Counted from the first letter of the stretch, positions 11,550 to 26,500 are shown. The stretch is DNA of 64,000 bases from Spinacia oleracea (GCF_020520425.1 NC_079487.1:130532385-130596384); one strand, 5' to 3'. The notes: generated by a model from the letters alone, not told the origin. Made by a program: numbers and translations.

Positions 11550-14500
11550 GTTTGTTGTCCAGTTTTTCACGAAATAATAAAAACCAGGAAAAAGTGCATG
11601 CATATTAGATGTATTCTCGCATTACTGGTGCCTGTAGAGCTGCATGAACTAAACCTAGGCAGCTATATTCTCTTGTATTTATCATTTCCCATGGGATCAA
11701 ACCGTGTATAGGATGTGTGATTTTGCATGAGGTTTTGTGTCTGACTGACAATTGTGGATGCTTGTCATATTTTCTTTATTCTGAAGCCACTTTCCAATTA
11801 CTCCTGCTATCCGTGGGAGTTTTTATCCGTAGGCCAAATGCGTGTAAGCGTAAAAAATGTTATGTGGAATTTGGTAGAACCGTAGAAATATGTGATACCT
11901 CTTTGGTACGCTCATGTCCATTAAAACACACTTGAAGTTTGCAGTCTCTGCTGGTTGCAGGCATTAAATGAAGTATGTTGATGTTAAATATTTGAAAGAA
12001 ATAACAACCTATATTGATCTTTATTTCATCTTCATATTCTTTGTGTTTGTTACTGCCTTCTTATTTGATCCTGGTATTCGTTTGTTGTGACGTGAACAGG
12101 GACTGCGACCCTTTTCTTCTGACATCGTCAATAAAGAGCAGTTTTGAAAGGGTCATCTTAGCTGTAAATCAGAAATGGCCTGTTCTGCTGTATGGTCCAC
12201 CTGGTTGTGGGAAGACTGCTCTTGTTAGCAAATTAGCTCAGGAACTTGGAAACCAAGGTAGTATACCTATATTTGCCGTGCCTTTTTTTTACAGCTACCC
12301 ATTTACCTTTGCAGTATTGTTTTCTGTTATATCTGTTGATGTTGAGAGTTTTGGATATAAAAGTCTTTTTGTGTCCTAAAAGGAATGGCTGTTGATTGTC
12401 AGAGTTTCGGTTCTGCTGATTTATGTACCTTTTACATCTCTTATTGAGATTTTTGTTTTGTGATTAGTGCTTTCAATTCATATGGATGAGCAAATTGATG
12501 GGAGGACATTGGTTGGAGGTTATGTCTGTACAGAGCAGCCTGGCGAGTTCCGATGGCAACCAGGTCCACTGACTCAGGTTGTACCAAAAAGAGTGTTGTT
12601 GATCTTCTCTTGCTTCTTTCTTTCTTTATTTTTTATTTTTTTTAGTCGATTGTATTTGTTTTTAATTTTCATTCACTCACTGACACTTCACCTTTTCCAG
12701 GCAATTAAAAACGGTTTCTGGGTTGTTTTTGAAAACATAGATCAAGCAGCTTCGGATGTCCAGTCTATATTATTGCCTCTTCTGGAGGGTGGAAGTTCTT
12801 TTCTAACTGGTTTTGGAGAGGTACTAATTTTTGGGCCCGGGCGATGCCCCGGGTTACTACATTAATAACATTCACATTTACTTATATTTTTTTTATGCAA
12901 TTATAGCATGAAACATGTAATAGCTTAGTGGTAAAAGCTTTATTGTTTAAACTCAAGGTCAGGGGTTCAAACCTTACGCAAACCATGTTTGACAATTTTA
13001 TGTATATGAAGATTACATCGAGCGAACGACCCATAAGCAGAGCGTCACGTGTCATGTATACTTTCTTATAGACGCCTTTTAGTATATAGTATAGATTGTA
13101 TTCAGTTTCTTCTTACCTAGATACGTTTGCGAGTTCTCAGTTTCTCACGTGGAAAAGGAAGCCCTTAAAACTTTTGTTGTTTTAGTGTATGAAAGTAGGT
13201 GAGGATCATGATGCTGATACATAACTAATCACATGACCCTAATGTTTCGCTTAAAATTGTTATATGTTACCCTGGAATTTTGTATTGTGCTGTAAAGCTT
13301 TTCCTCACTCACTAAACTTGAATGTGGGTCACATCGAGCTACCTTCCTAATTTTGCTCTACTTTTAAAAGTTGCAACTTGGGATTCTTCCTTTTGAAGAA
13401 ACTTTTATGGTATTAACCTTCTGCAGAATTTCATTTATTGGATGGGTTTTGGATAAGCTCAATACTGTAGTTATTCTTCAAATTTAATGATTTACCTGGA
13501 CCTTTTTGCTTTTTGCCTGACTGTTATGTGAGTGGTGAGACAGGAATCACTTATTTCTTTCTTTCAGGCGTGCTGTATTTTATGGCATTAGCTCTTTTGA
13601 GGTTGCACCATTGGAGGGGGTTGTTTTTGGTAAACTAGGAAGCTAGGCTTCTAGCTCAATGTATCTCAGAGTTGGCTACAATGGTCATGACAGCTATTCA
13701 CTGTCTTATTTTCTACTTTCTTGAAGGTTTCATAACAATGAAATTCTGTATTTACCTCAATTTTTTTTGGTTATATTGGTAAGTACTCCCACCGTCCCAG
13801 AATACTCGCACCATTTTGACTTTTTTGCACTATTTACAAAATTCACTTTGACCTTATTTTATTTCTAGTATATGAAAACAAATGTTAGTATATAATATGT
13901 TGTTGGCTTCATCTTCATATATTTTACAAGCTTTTGTAATATGTAGTTCAAGATATTGATGATCAAAGTTGTGGGTGCGAGTATTCCGGGACAGAGGGAG
14001 ACAGGGAGTAATATTAAAAAAGTAGAAGAAAACCATGAAACACACTAGGTTATTGCCTGTACAAAAGTTCGGGAGCTATGAACAAAACTATCATGTACTC
14101 ACCTTTAAGTAAAATGTATCAACAAAAATGAAAATAAAACAAGTTTCATTCAACCACCAACCTTTAGCTTTAGATTTATAATAATCATAAAACAATGCTT
14201 AACTACTTAACGCTCTGAAAAACTTAATTCACTTGTGCATGACCCGAAATCAAAAGGGACAAGTATTTAAATGCTTTCATGCTGTATCTTAAATGTTATA
14301 TTTGTTTCTTTTACTGTGATTTCCGTCTTCATGCTCAATTAAAACCATTGTTTTTAACTGGTGTTCAGAAATCTTATTTTTAATGGTATAAGTTGTGGTG
14401 GGAATTAAGGTTAAGAGCGGTTCTATGTGCTGTTTTTGCATGATGTTTGGTGTTAGGATCTTGAAAGATCCAACTATGTCTCTCTAGGTTGGCTTTCCTT

Positions 14501-17500
14501 TATGAAGTTAGGGTGGATGAAGTGGTTCAATGCACCAATTACCCTTTCCAAGATTTCTTACTGTTTACAGCAGTGTTACCTAACTCGTGATATACTTTAT
14601 TGTGTGTAACGTTATGGTAATGCAACTTTCTGCCTAGGTTTGGTAAAGTAGTAAGTCTAGTCCAAAAGTGTACTACTCTACCATGTACCACGTACCGATT
14701 TGCTTGTTTCAGGCTGTGGTTTGTGTGTGTGTGTGGTGGGGACTAGCAAAATAGGCAATGCTTGTTAGTAGAAGAAGTAATCTGCAGCTTGCTAAGACTA
14801 TTGTTTGATGATTGCATTCTTCAAAAAGTAAATTTCTACAATATGTTTGAAAGGGTTTGGGACTCCCATCTACTTTTCCAAGGCCACATGGATTGTGGCA
14901 GTCTTAGGCAGCTAGGAAGACTTTTTTGATAGAATGAACTCTATTGGAGGGGCATTGTAGTTCTCTTTAAGAGATTTGAAAGATATTCCATGCATCTTTC
15001 GGGTCGTATAAAAAACAGTTTCTCATTGGATGGTGAAGCATGTAAAAATATGTAGGCTGGAATAAAAATATGTTGCTGTCTTCTTTTCAATATTTGGAGG
15101 TTCGTAAGAGGAACATGCATGGAAGTTTGACAATTTGAAAAGCTTAATAGTCTGAGTATTGTATTTAAAATTTTAGCAAATAGTTACTACTTGATATATG
15201 AGGTGGTTGGACATGTGGAATGTTTATGAACTTTTATTTGAAGTGTATTGGGTTTTCTCTTATCTCAATTTTAGGAAGTTGGGTGGTTAGTTACTGTTAA
15301 AAGAAATTCCCAGCTTGATTTGCTCGCATATTATGTAGATGTCAAGGAGTTTGTCATCGTCTTATTTGGATGCACCAGTTAGCTGTACCCTTTATCTTAT
15401 ACTTTTGGTAGGAATATACTGTTGTTTGATAAGGACAACGAGTTTGTTAGTTCTGCTCATAGGAGCGTTCAGAACAAACATCATCATGCTCCCAAGGCAC
15501 TTAGAAGTTACAAGTCTTCAATACCAATGTTATGTTATTCTTTCTTCTTTCGTAAGAGATACTTGTTTGGGATGAGTGAAAAGGTGTATTAAACATCCAT
15601 CGAGTCTTAAGAGGTCAGATTGGTACAAGTGATGACGTATGCATCTGGATCTTTCTGGACCCAACCAACAGTGTGATTCATATAAGCTATTATTCTTCTT
15701 GGTATGGTGGCTGTGGGAATGGGTTTATGGTGGGTTGGAGATTAGTTGATATTGGAGTGATTTCCTCCTCCATTTAAAGAGAAAAAGGAATAATTGAAAA
15801 GATTCTTGCTTTCCTTTAACGAGTGTGCTCCCTCCGTTACTTTGAATAACACATGCCTGAACTTCTGCATTTTTGTGATAGCGTACTTATTGGCTCCTGT
15901 AAATTCAAATTATTGTTTGTAATCAGCATCAAGTCCTACAGCAGGAGGAATTTAGCTGTGAATCTTTGCTGATAATTGAGATTCTTGCAGGGTATTAGAG
16001 TGGCAGAAGGTTTTCGAATATTTTCTACCATCTCAACTGCCAAGGCTGATATATGCTGCCAACAAGGTTTGTGAGTGACTCATTAAATCATCGTTGCCTA
16101 GTGTCAATCTTTCCAATTTCTGAAGCTAGATGCCTGTTAACGGAGCCTGTTATCTTGTTCCCGGTGGTTGCTCAGTATTTAAATGTTGAATATTCACTTG
16201 TCTAACATGTGTTTGAGTTACATAGAATGTATTGCGTCTCCTTCCTCCTGTACTACTTTAAGGCAAAAAGTAGGATCTCATTGTCTCAATGTATTTATGT
16301 TGTCTGTTATTTGGAGGAAGTTTTTATTATCTTTGATTCAACATGTAGTTCTTATAGGAAGTAAGGGGTACGTATCTCGTGGAAAAGGGATAAGAGAAAA
16401 CGTCAAAATACTTGTGTGCTAAAGTAAGTTAATCTCCCGTTGTCAAAGATTGTGTTGAGGTTAACAGAGAATGTTGAGATGTTAAGTATTGGTATGTATG
16501 ATTTCCTTAAACAATAGGGTTGGATTCCTTATAGTATGTAGATAGTTTCTTTACGTAATGTATATCTACGGTGAGGTCTGTTGGCTTGAATTATCCCAAG
16601 TGGATATCCTAGCATGTGAATATGGTAGATGCTGTCAATCCTTGCCTAGTCAAAGAATGTACTGTATTTCATTGTTTATGTAGGGTTTTACATTACCCCT
16701 TTAGTTTAAATGGAGAAATTTGTCTCTTTTGATAGGTAGAAATACTTTATCTGCTCTTTGGAGGCGAGTGATGGTCAGGTCAGCGGCTAGCACGGACTTG
16801 TCAAATATAGTGTCAGCATGGTACCCGGTTTTGGAGCCTATAGCTTGGAAGCTTACAGGTAATCTCCTAACTGAGAGGTTTAGTGATCCAAATGTGGGTA
16901 GAAAATTTATAGTTGTTTTGGCCTTGCAGAAACCTTTGAAGCACTTAATGGAGATTCTGAATTTCTTGGACCTGGTAGCAAGCATTCCTCCAGCAGGTTC
17001 TCGCTGAGGTATGTTAATCCAAGACATGGCTGTGAATGGTCTTAAGTCTTAACTACCCTAAACTGGCATTTTTGGCCGTTTTGTGTGGCATCTGATCATC
17101 TGTCTTTGGCATCAGGGATCTTCTGAAGTGGTGTAAAAGAATTGCTGGTTCAGGTTTAAGCTTCAGCACAGATTGTCTGTCAGCTGATTTGCGTAGTAGG
17201 ATTTATCTGGAGGTTTGATATTTGACATTATAAGCTTGCTCAGGAACTTCTTAGATTGCTAGCTTATCAGTTTCACATTTGTATTCTAGGCTGTCGATGT
17301 ATTTGCTGTTAATGCTGCTTCACCAGTTAACCGGTTGAATATTGTAAGGAACATAGCGAAGATGTGGGCAGTGCCTGTCCCAGAAGCAGAGGCCATATAC
17401 TGTCTTAACAGACCTGTGCTTGAGGTTATTTTTGTTTTGATTGGTCACTTGTCCGCTTATTTGAGTTCTCTACATGTGTAATTATCTTTAACATCCTAAA

Positions 17501-20500
17501 TAAGCAGGATTCTGCCGGAGATGTACATATTGGAAGAGTCACTCTGCAAAAAAATCTGCATAGAGATGAAGATGCTGTAAGTTGAAGACATTTTCGTGTG
17601 GCAAATTTATTACTTAGTTTGGTATGCTTATCTCCTTTGTTTATGTGGTGGTGTCTGTTTCCTGACATAAAAAATATACACTTTGGTGCAGTTTATCCAT
17701 GAAAAGAAACCCTTCGTGGAAATACGCAGTTCTTCTAATGTACTGGAGAGAATAGCTTGTGCTGTTAAATGGAATGAGGCAGTTCTTCTTGTTGGTGAAA
17801 CTGGTACCGGAAAGACTACGCTTGTGCAGAATCTGGCAACAAGAATTGGTCAAAAGCTTACTGTTCTGGTATTCATAGACATGCATTTATTTATATTCTT
17901 TGTTTTTTGTTACGTTAGCAGGTCTCCTGCCGTATTTTCTTTTCTTATGTTATGCAATTTAAGGTAGGCTTGTCTTCGTTTTTGTCAACTCATGTGATGT
18001 GTTATTTGATATCTCAGAACCTAAGTCAGCAGAGTGATGTAGCTGACTTGTTGGGGGGTTTTAGACCAATGGATCCTCAATATATTTGCGTACCTCTGTA
18101 CAAGGAACTTGAGATCTTGTTCTCGGATACATTCTCTGTAAAGGTATTGGTATATGCTTGGTTTATTTTCAAAAGTATTTGCTGACCCTGATTTGACATA
18201 ATATTTTTTAAATGCTCAGGGTAATCCAGGTTTTCTTCCTAAATTGAATAAGTTTGTGATCGACAAGAATTGGAAATCAGTATTGAAAATGTTTCAGAAT
18301 GCTATACAAAAAGTGGATGTAATAAAGAGTTTTAGGCCTGGATCAAAGCGAAAGAGACCTCTGGACAAAAGAATTTTGGGGCTCTGGGAAATTTTTTCTC
18401 AGAAAGTGGATATCGCACGCAAACAGCTTGCTTCCTCATCAGGAATGGTATTTTCATTTGTTGAAGGAGCCTTTGTTACAGCACTTAGAAATGGTGAGTG
18501 GATTTTGCTAGATGAAGTTAATTTAGCTCCCCCCGAGACATTGCAGAGAATCATTGGTGTCCTTGATGGGGAGAGTGGTTCACTATGTTTAGCAGAAAAT
18601 GGTGTTGTTGTGGATAGAAACGAGAACTTCCGCATGTTTGCCTGTATGAATCCAGCAACTGATGCTGGAAAACGGGATTTGCCATATTCACTGCGGAGTA
18701 GATTTACAGAATACTTTGTAGATGATGTCTTGGAAGATGAGGACTTGACTCTCTTTGTTAATCAGTTTCTTGATGATCAGCACACAGACAAAGATTTAGT
18801 AAATAAGATAGTACGGTTTTATAAGATGGCTAAGAGGGAATCTGAGGAAAAGCTGCAGGATGGGGCCAACCAGAAGCCTCAATATAGTTTGAGGTCCCTG
18901 TATCGGTCTTTAGAATACGTAAGAAAAGCAAGGAAGTTAGGTTTTAAGAGAGCACTGTATGATGGATTTTGTATGTTCTTCGTGACTTTATTGGAGGATC
19001 GCAGTGCTGAATTGATGAATGAAAGGATTGTTTCATTCTTGCTTGGAGACCCTAAACAACTACCACCACCCATACCTCTGGAGCAACTGTTAAACATCAG
19101 AGAAAGTCCTGGATCCGAACAGTTTTTGAGAGAATACATAATAACTAAAAGTGTTGAGGAGCATTTAATGAGCTTGGCTCGCGCTGTATACATAAAAAGG
19201 TATCCTGTTCTCTTACAGGGTCCGACTTCTAGTGGAAAGACAAGTCTTGTACAATATCTTGCTGCAAAAACTGGCCATGAGTTTGTCCGTATAAATAATC
19301 ACGAACATACTGATCTCCAAGAATATTTAGGATCATATATTACTGATGCCAATGGGAGACTTGTATTTCATGAAGGTGTGTTGGTTAAGGCTGTTCGCTA
19401 TGGACACTGGATTGTCTTGGATGAGCTTAATCTTGCGCCTTCTGATGTATTAGAAGCATTAAATCGACTGCTAGATGATAATAGAGAACTTTTTGTGCCA
19501 GAACTGCGCGAAACTGTGCGTGCTCATCCAAATTTTATGCTTTTTGCAACTCAAAATCCTCCTACTTTCTATGGTGGTCGTAAGATGCTTTCACGTGCAT
19601 TTCGCAACCGTTTTGTTGAAATACATGTTGATGATATCCCGGAGGATGAGTTGATTGATATATTAGAGAAAAAATGCTATATTCCTCGCAGTTACGCGAT
19701 TAAAATGATTGAAGTAATGAAGGAACTGCAGTTGCGGAGGCAGAAGAGCAAAGTGTTTGCTGGAAAACATGGATTTATAACTCCACGAGATTTGTTTCGA
19801 TGGGCTAATCGTTTCAGTAAATATGGAATATCGTACGAAGACTTAGCCAGAGATGGCTATTTCCTTTTGGCCGAGAGGCTTAGGGAAGAGATTGAGAAGA
19901 ATATTGTGCAGGAAGTTCTGGAGAAGCATCTACGTGTTAAACTCAAGAAAGATGAGCTGTATAAACAGGTTTCTCTCTGATTCCCTAACCATAATTAGTT
20001 GTCAACACCACCACAATATCTGTTTCATCTTACGGTTGGTCTATTCTGTCGTAGTTATGGTTCCATTTTCGTTAGGTTTTTTTTTTTTACAACTTGTTTT
20101 CTTTAGCTGATACGGAGTATCTTTTTGTTATTTATTTTCCCGAGTTTTCACAAATGGTTTGTTCTTCTTCATTTGTTTATTACTTATGTGCACTTGTGTA
20201 TTCAACCATTATTGGCAGTGGATTAGCCTCAAAGGCCAGAAAAGTTAAGTAGTCTTTTAAGTTTCACCCCCTTGGTTGACCGATCATGATTTTCTTCTAC
20301 CAATGGGGAAAGGTCCTACCTCTGTGTTGGTCGCGGACAAGTGTCTAGAAGAATGAAGTTGAGTCGTATATCTACTTTTATTTTTATTTTATGAGTTGCA
20401 GCTGATGCTTGCAGATACTTACATATGTTATTGAGTCATTTCTTGAGTAGTAATTTCATGCTTGGAATTAAAGTATGTTATTTATTTCATGACGGGCGGA

Positions 20501-23500
20501 AATTGGCTTTATCCTTGATTAAGTAAGAAATTATATCTAGGACGAGCTAGTAGCAACTTCTTTCATCCTAGCTTTAGTTTGATTTTATCCCTCGTTCGGT
20601 GGAAATAGGAATACTAAGTTTTATTTTTTTTGACATATCATTGTGGGATTAGGACATTTTCTTCTCACTTATCAGTTATCACTGGTTGCCCGAAATTAGG
20701 AAATTCTTCGATCTCAAAAATATTTATGTCCAGAGTAACAGGGATTTAACTCAAATATTACGTGTCAAATTTGATAAATGGTCGAACTTAGTTCAAAACT
20801 TCAAATTATAATTTGTTAGGGTATTTTGGTTTCTTGTAACTGTATATCCTGACTGTTATTATTTCGTTCTTCAGTGATGTTGTGGTGAGAGGATAGATTG
20901 AGAAAAGGCCTTTATTATATTATCTTGGGGGTTTCTGGACTGTTGTTTAGCTAGTTTTTGTTGCTTATTCAGTTATTCTTCATGTGTTTGTTAAGTGTCT
21001 GTTGTGGAAATGCTAAAAAGATATTTTGTACTCCCTCTCTGTTTTTTATGTATCCAATTACGTGTTTCTAGGAGAGGTGAATGGATGGAAAAAAAGGTGG
21101 AAAAAGTAAGGAGGTAGTAAAGTACTCCCTCCGTCCCAGAATACTTGACCTGTTTTCCTTATCGGGCCGTCCCTTAATACTTGACCTGTTTCTAAAAATG
21201 GGAATATTCTAACAATATTATATTATTTCTCACTCCACCCCTATTAACCCACCTACCCCCTACTCCATACAAAAAATAATTAAAAATTCAACCCCTACTC
21301 TCCCCCAACCCCACCTCTTAACCCACCTCCCACTAACTACAATAAAATAATACCCCACTATCTATTAGTACCTATTAAATCAAATAAGTCAATTCAAGTT
21401 CCTTAAGCTCTGTGCCGGTCAAACCGGGTCGAGTATTCCGGGATGGAGGGAGTAATGAGTAATAGTGGGTAAAGTAGAAGAGAGATGATGTAAAGGTGTA
21501 ACTATTGTGGGGAAATGGGGTTAGATGGTGAATTATGTATACCTGAAATAGAATAAAAGTAGAAGTGAATAAAACAAAAAAACACCCCTTACGGAAAGTG
21601 GGCATGACAAAAAAATCAAAGGGAGTATCTAATCTGCTGAAGCTTACTAGAGTGGACTATGGATGAGAAAAATGTTGAAGGATGCTGAATTGCTGATGCA
21701 TGTAGGGGGAGTTTGTATGAGTTGAGATGCAATTATAGTAGTTTGAATTCTAGTTGGGTGTGTTTTGTGTGAGTTAAGTGAAGGTGGCTAGGCATGCACT
21801 CTCTGTGAATAATTTGTTTACTCGATAAAATATATAAGAAAATTTCTGTTTTGGTTGTATGCATGGCCATTTAGAGATTACACTTTTATGCGAATATGTG
21901 TTTACATGGCTTTTTCTGAAACCTCTGTTTGTGTATTTTCTATGTATGTCTATTTTCTTCTTGGTGGTGAGTCTAGGAACTTTTTCTTTTCTTTTTTAAT
22001 TCAAGTCATGTCAATAGAAGTTGCATGGCATTACTTTACCTGCCTTTTTTAGAGCGATGGTTTCTTGTGATCCATTTTGAGGATTTCTCGTATGAATGTC
22101 CAAAAGTGCTGAAAGTCGTCTACATTTTTTTTCAAATGTTTGTTATTATTTCTGTATTACCTATTACCATTTATAAGTACGTAAGTCACTGTCTGTCAGA
22201 GAACATATTGTTTGATTACATTTACTTGTTATATAATCTTTTTGCTTGGGGTTATCCTTGAATGGCGAGCTGTAAAATACTAACCAAACTTACCAATGTA
22301 TTTGCATTTCGCTGTGGATCATAAATAGGTTATTATACCAAATTACTAATGCACTTGGTTGCAGAATTTCAAATTTATATAGGCTTATTGTATATTATTA
22401 GGTACAACAAGTTTGATATTTGGTGGGGAGAGTTCTGATTTCAGTACGTATACAGTTTATACGCCAATTCTTTTTCTGTAAGACGCGTTTTAAAAACTCA
22501 ATTCCTCGATTGGGCTCTAATGAGGCAACTGTGTTTGGTCGGAAGTGTCATTTGACGATCTTCTTAGCTTTGCTTTCGTAAACTAATGAACCACCCTCTC
22601 CCCAACCCCCGCGAAGAAGCGGTCATGATTGGTTATCTCTTTTGCCTCTCCCCAACCCCCGCGAATAAGCGGTCATGATTGGTTATCTCTTTTGAATTTA
22701 TGAGTTGTTTGTGTGTTGACTAAATTTGTGTTTTTGACTTATGCAGGGATCTGTTGAGGCAAACTACTTTCAGGAAAATGTTGGAAAGTACGTATAAATG
22801 TTTTTGTTTATGTTTTTTAAATTCGACATACCTATCTTCCTTCGTTGTCAGGGAGTACTTCTAGGCCAGTATCTCTCCATAATTTTGTTTATCATTGTTG
22901 TATAATTAAGGTTCTTGATTGCTGCAGTATTGTTTGGACCAAAAGTATGCGGAGGCTTTACTTCCTTATTGAACGGTGTTATCAGTTAAAAGAGCCAGTA
23001 CTTCTTATAGGGGAAACCGGTGGTGGAAAGACAACCGTGTGCCAGCTACTAAGCATGGCTTTGGGTGCAAAATTACATATCTTAAATTGTCATCAGTACA
23101 CAGAAACATCTGATTTTATTGGGGTATGTTAACTGCTTTATTTAAAAGATGAATCTGGTTTCTATTTTTCTCTGAATGCTGATTATACTTTCTTGGTGTG
23201 TTTTTTGATTTATTGTTGACAGGGATTCTATCCAGTTCGTGAGAGGTCAAGATTAGCATCAGATTTTAAGAATCTGATTGAACAGCTTGAATTTTCAGAG
23301 GCTATGATCAATTTTGATATTGTATGGTACCGGTGGCTTTCTGATTATACATCCATTACATGGTTTAAGTGATCTTGTTTTGAAAATATTATCTTTCTGG
23401 GTGCAGAAACTTTCCACAGATATCGGCAAAGCTCCTTCTACTCTTAAGCAACTTGGAGAAATTTTGGATAGTTGTAAACATGATCTTGGTTCTTTGGAGA

Positions 23501-26500
23501 AAATGAAATGGGAGTTGTCTCAGCTGTATAAGCTATGGCAAACAATTTTTGTATGGCAAGATGGACCACTAGTGCAAGCTATGAAGAATGGGGATTTACT
23601 TCTTGTAGACGAGATCTCTTTGGCTGATGATAGTGTGCTGGAACGGTTGAATAGTGTGCTCGAGCCAGATAGGAAGTTGGTGAGTGTTATAAATCTGTTT
23701 AATCTTTCTTTCACGTAGCAGCCCTGTAGCAGTTGCTCCTGTTTATTTTTGTGGCAGAACTTTGTGGCTGTAGCCTAAAGGTTCTAGAGTTTCATGTGGT
23801 TAGAGTATCCTGAGTTCCTGACGAGCTTCAATGACTATCCTGCATTTTTACTGTCTTAGTATAGCAGACTTCTTTATTTTATTTTAAAGCAGCATGTAAA
23901 TATAAAGGGCTTCACTGAGCCGTGACAAGACAGGGAAGACGATCAATGCTGCCAGGATACTGTAATATGAAAATTCTGAACCATTTAAAATCACAAATCC
24001 AAATATAAGGGATTTAATGTGGATAAATGTTTACTTGAGAGTAAACAAGTGGGCCATTATGATATTTATAAGGTATAATGGGGATACATCTTGGACAAGT
24101 AAGGAAAGATTCCAAAAGGGAGTAACCAAAAAACAACCCAACACGGAAAGAGTACTAACATTCAAGAACGGAGGGAGTATTATTATTGTCTATGAGATTA
24201 ATGGATGTTCACTTCACTTGTCATCAAGAGTAGTAATCGTTTGTTAAAGACGGATTTGGTTTGTTACAATGGAGCATCTTCTGCATTAATTTTCCTTCAC
24301 GGCAATATGTTGAGGTTACAACAAGTCAACAACCCATCTTTAGGATATATGCTATCCGATGTATTATTTGGTACTACTATGAAAAAATGAAATCTTATTA
24401 CACCATTACTCTCTCAAACGTTACTTGATGTTGTATTTTAATCAATCTTTGTGATTCTTTTCCGTAAAATGGGAACAAGGTTTTTGTTAGACATTTGATT
24501 AGCTTAATTGTAATTCAGAGTAAGAAATTTCCTTCTAAAGACTCTATAATGAAAATTTCTGTGCAGCAAACTCTTGTTTGGGAAAAAATTAAATAGGTTC
24601 CTTTATTATGATCGATTATATTGCATTTGCAAGCTCGGTACCCTTCTAACAGTTTTACTATCTAGTTCGAATTGAAGTATGTCTGATTATCACTTCTTCC
24701 TGCAGTCTTTGGCTGAGAAAGGAGGACCTAATTTAGAGACTATTGCAGCTCATGAAGATTTTTTTCTTCTCGCTACAATGAATCCTGGTGGGGATTATGG
24801 TAAGAAAGAATTATCTCCAGCACTCCGGAATAGGTTCACTGAGATATGGGTGCCCCCTGTTGATGAGCTGGATGAGTTGAGAGGGATCGCTAAAAGGTAT
24901 GCTGGTTTACTGGGATGATTTGAGAAAGGGGTCTGTCTGATTGTTTGCTTTGCGTTTAAATGACTTTTTTAATCAATCTTGCACAGGTTCCTAAGTCCCA
25001 AGCTCCATGTATTTGTGAACCCTCTTCTAAATTTCTGGGAGGTATGATTTCTTAGTTGATCTAAATAGAGAAGTTGTTCAATTGTAGCTAAGTTGAATCT
25101 CAATTTGGGGTGCACATGTTCTTTTGTTCATGTTTATTTTTTCGTGGAAAAGTTAAATTGTACTTGTATTTAACAGTAGAGTACTTCTAGAAGAATATAA
25201 AGCAGAAGCAATAACTTTATGTTCAACTGATCGCTCGTATTCTTTTTAACGGACTAACTCCTGCAAGCCCTAGCCGTCCAAGGGACCAACTCCCGAAGAG
25301 TATTCTTTTATTACATAGATCTTACGAAATTAAAGCACTTTCACCTATCAAATACATCACATAATTCCATAATGGTTCAAAAGCGTCGTGCATGATACCA
25401 CAGCACCTCATTTCTATGGTCCATTGAATCGCATTTATAAGCAGCTTGGCGATGTCATCATTGTCATGTTGTACCTCTTGATAATTGTTTACACCTCACT
25501 GCTGTTTTGGTTGAGATAGATTTAAAAAGTGTTGGTTACAGTCCAGAAAGGGAAGTATAAGGAGGCTGATTTCGTTCCTTTGAGAACTTCCACTGACTTT
25601 TTTCTTTGAACAACTATTTGAGCATGTGATATTGGGAGGACGCGGTAAATGAGTTATGAGTATTTGTTCATGTTCTGGGTTTATTGTAATTGTTTCAAGC
25701 CTTTGTTTAATTTGGCACATAAATTTGTGTCTTAGCCTCAACAAAAGTATCATGCTTCTTTCTTTTAAATGTAGATAGTACAGTGCACTGTATACTTTGC
25801 ATGCTAACTTATGCTTTGTCATTCAACAGTGGTTCAATCAGATACAAGCAGGAAGAATGCTTACTGTTAGAGACCTTCTTGCTTGGTTGGAGTTTGTTTC
25901 AAAGACAGAGCAGAGCTTACATCCTAATTTTGCGTTTTTGCATGGGGCATTCCTTGTTTTGCTTGATGGATTAAGCTTGGGTATGGCTTTAGTTCGTTGC
26001 TGCCTGTTTTATCTTGTGCCATAGAATTAAGACGTCTTTCTATTTTCTAAGTATCCTAGAAGTGGATGATGGAAAGTTAGGGCCGCAGGGTTATGCAAAA
26101 CGAGGTTTGGTTAATCTTTAGTTATTTGTTTCAGTTATTTGGCAAATTCGGGTTGCATATATTGCCCAACCTGTAACTGTATCCAATTATTCGATTAACC
26201 AGTCGACTGGGATGATCTTTTTGGATGATGCTATATCTTGCTTTGCTTTGTTGACCTATAATCACGCTCATGAAGAGATCAAATGTGACTACAATATCTT
26301 TAATTGCCCCAAAAAAAAGAACTCGGTAAGAGACAACGAACACCCGTGTTTCTTAGTGCAACACCAAATAAGATATAAATTAGACGGTGAACTGTATTTT
26401 GTACTAGATAGTAAATATGGAGTTGGAGAAGCTCAAACATGGGAACACTAGTGCTAAAGATAACTCTTCTGATCCTCACCCATTGAGCTAACAAGACGTT

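Larger units (their letters stand above)
12100..17576 (+). other. MDN1: MDN1 exons 6-14: AAA1 module (aa 324-646)
   Basis: Exons 12100-12257, 12468-12577, 12701-12820, 15991-16066, 16736-16858, 16930-17008, 17116-17212, 17290-17424 and 17508-17576. Walker A is GPPGCGKT (about residue 357). The Walker B position in exon 8 reads WVVFENID, so the usual DE pair is absent and the site may bind ATP without efficient hydrolysis. Intron 8 (12821-15990, 3170 bp) is the longest in the gene and holds a small Helitron and a MITE; the rest of it shows nothing recognisable. Confidence 0.88.

Noticed and set aside
11717-11935. Open frame between MDN1 exons 5 and 6
   Set aside because: Exon 5 joins exon 6 in phase without it and it lacks a suitable donor/acceptor pair. 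Taken as intron.
12921-12973. A tRNA gene at the A box/B box pair
   Set aside because: No acceptor-stem pairing or anticodon arm can be formed; it is SINE-like sequence within a Helitron.
15829-15860. A complete MITE at CTCCCTCCGTTACTTTG in intron 8
   Set aside because: Only a left end was found; the same holds for single right ends near 24170 and 47205 (GAGGGAGTA). Not listed as elements.
18244-19980. Many separate open frames from 9.4 to 53 kb that look like independent AAA or hypothetical genes
   Set aside because: They are exons, or exons plus intron read-through, of the single MDN1 gene; all join in one frame with proper splice sites.
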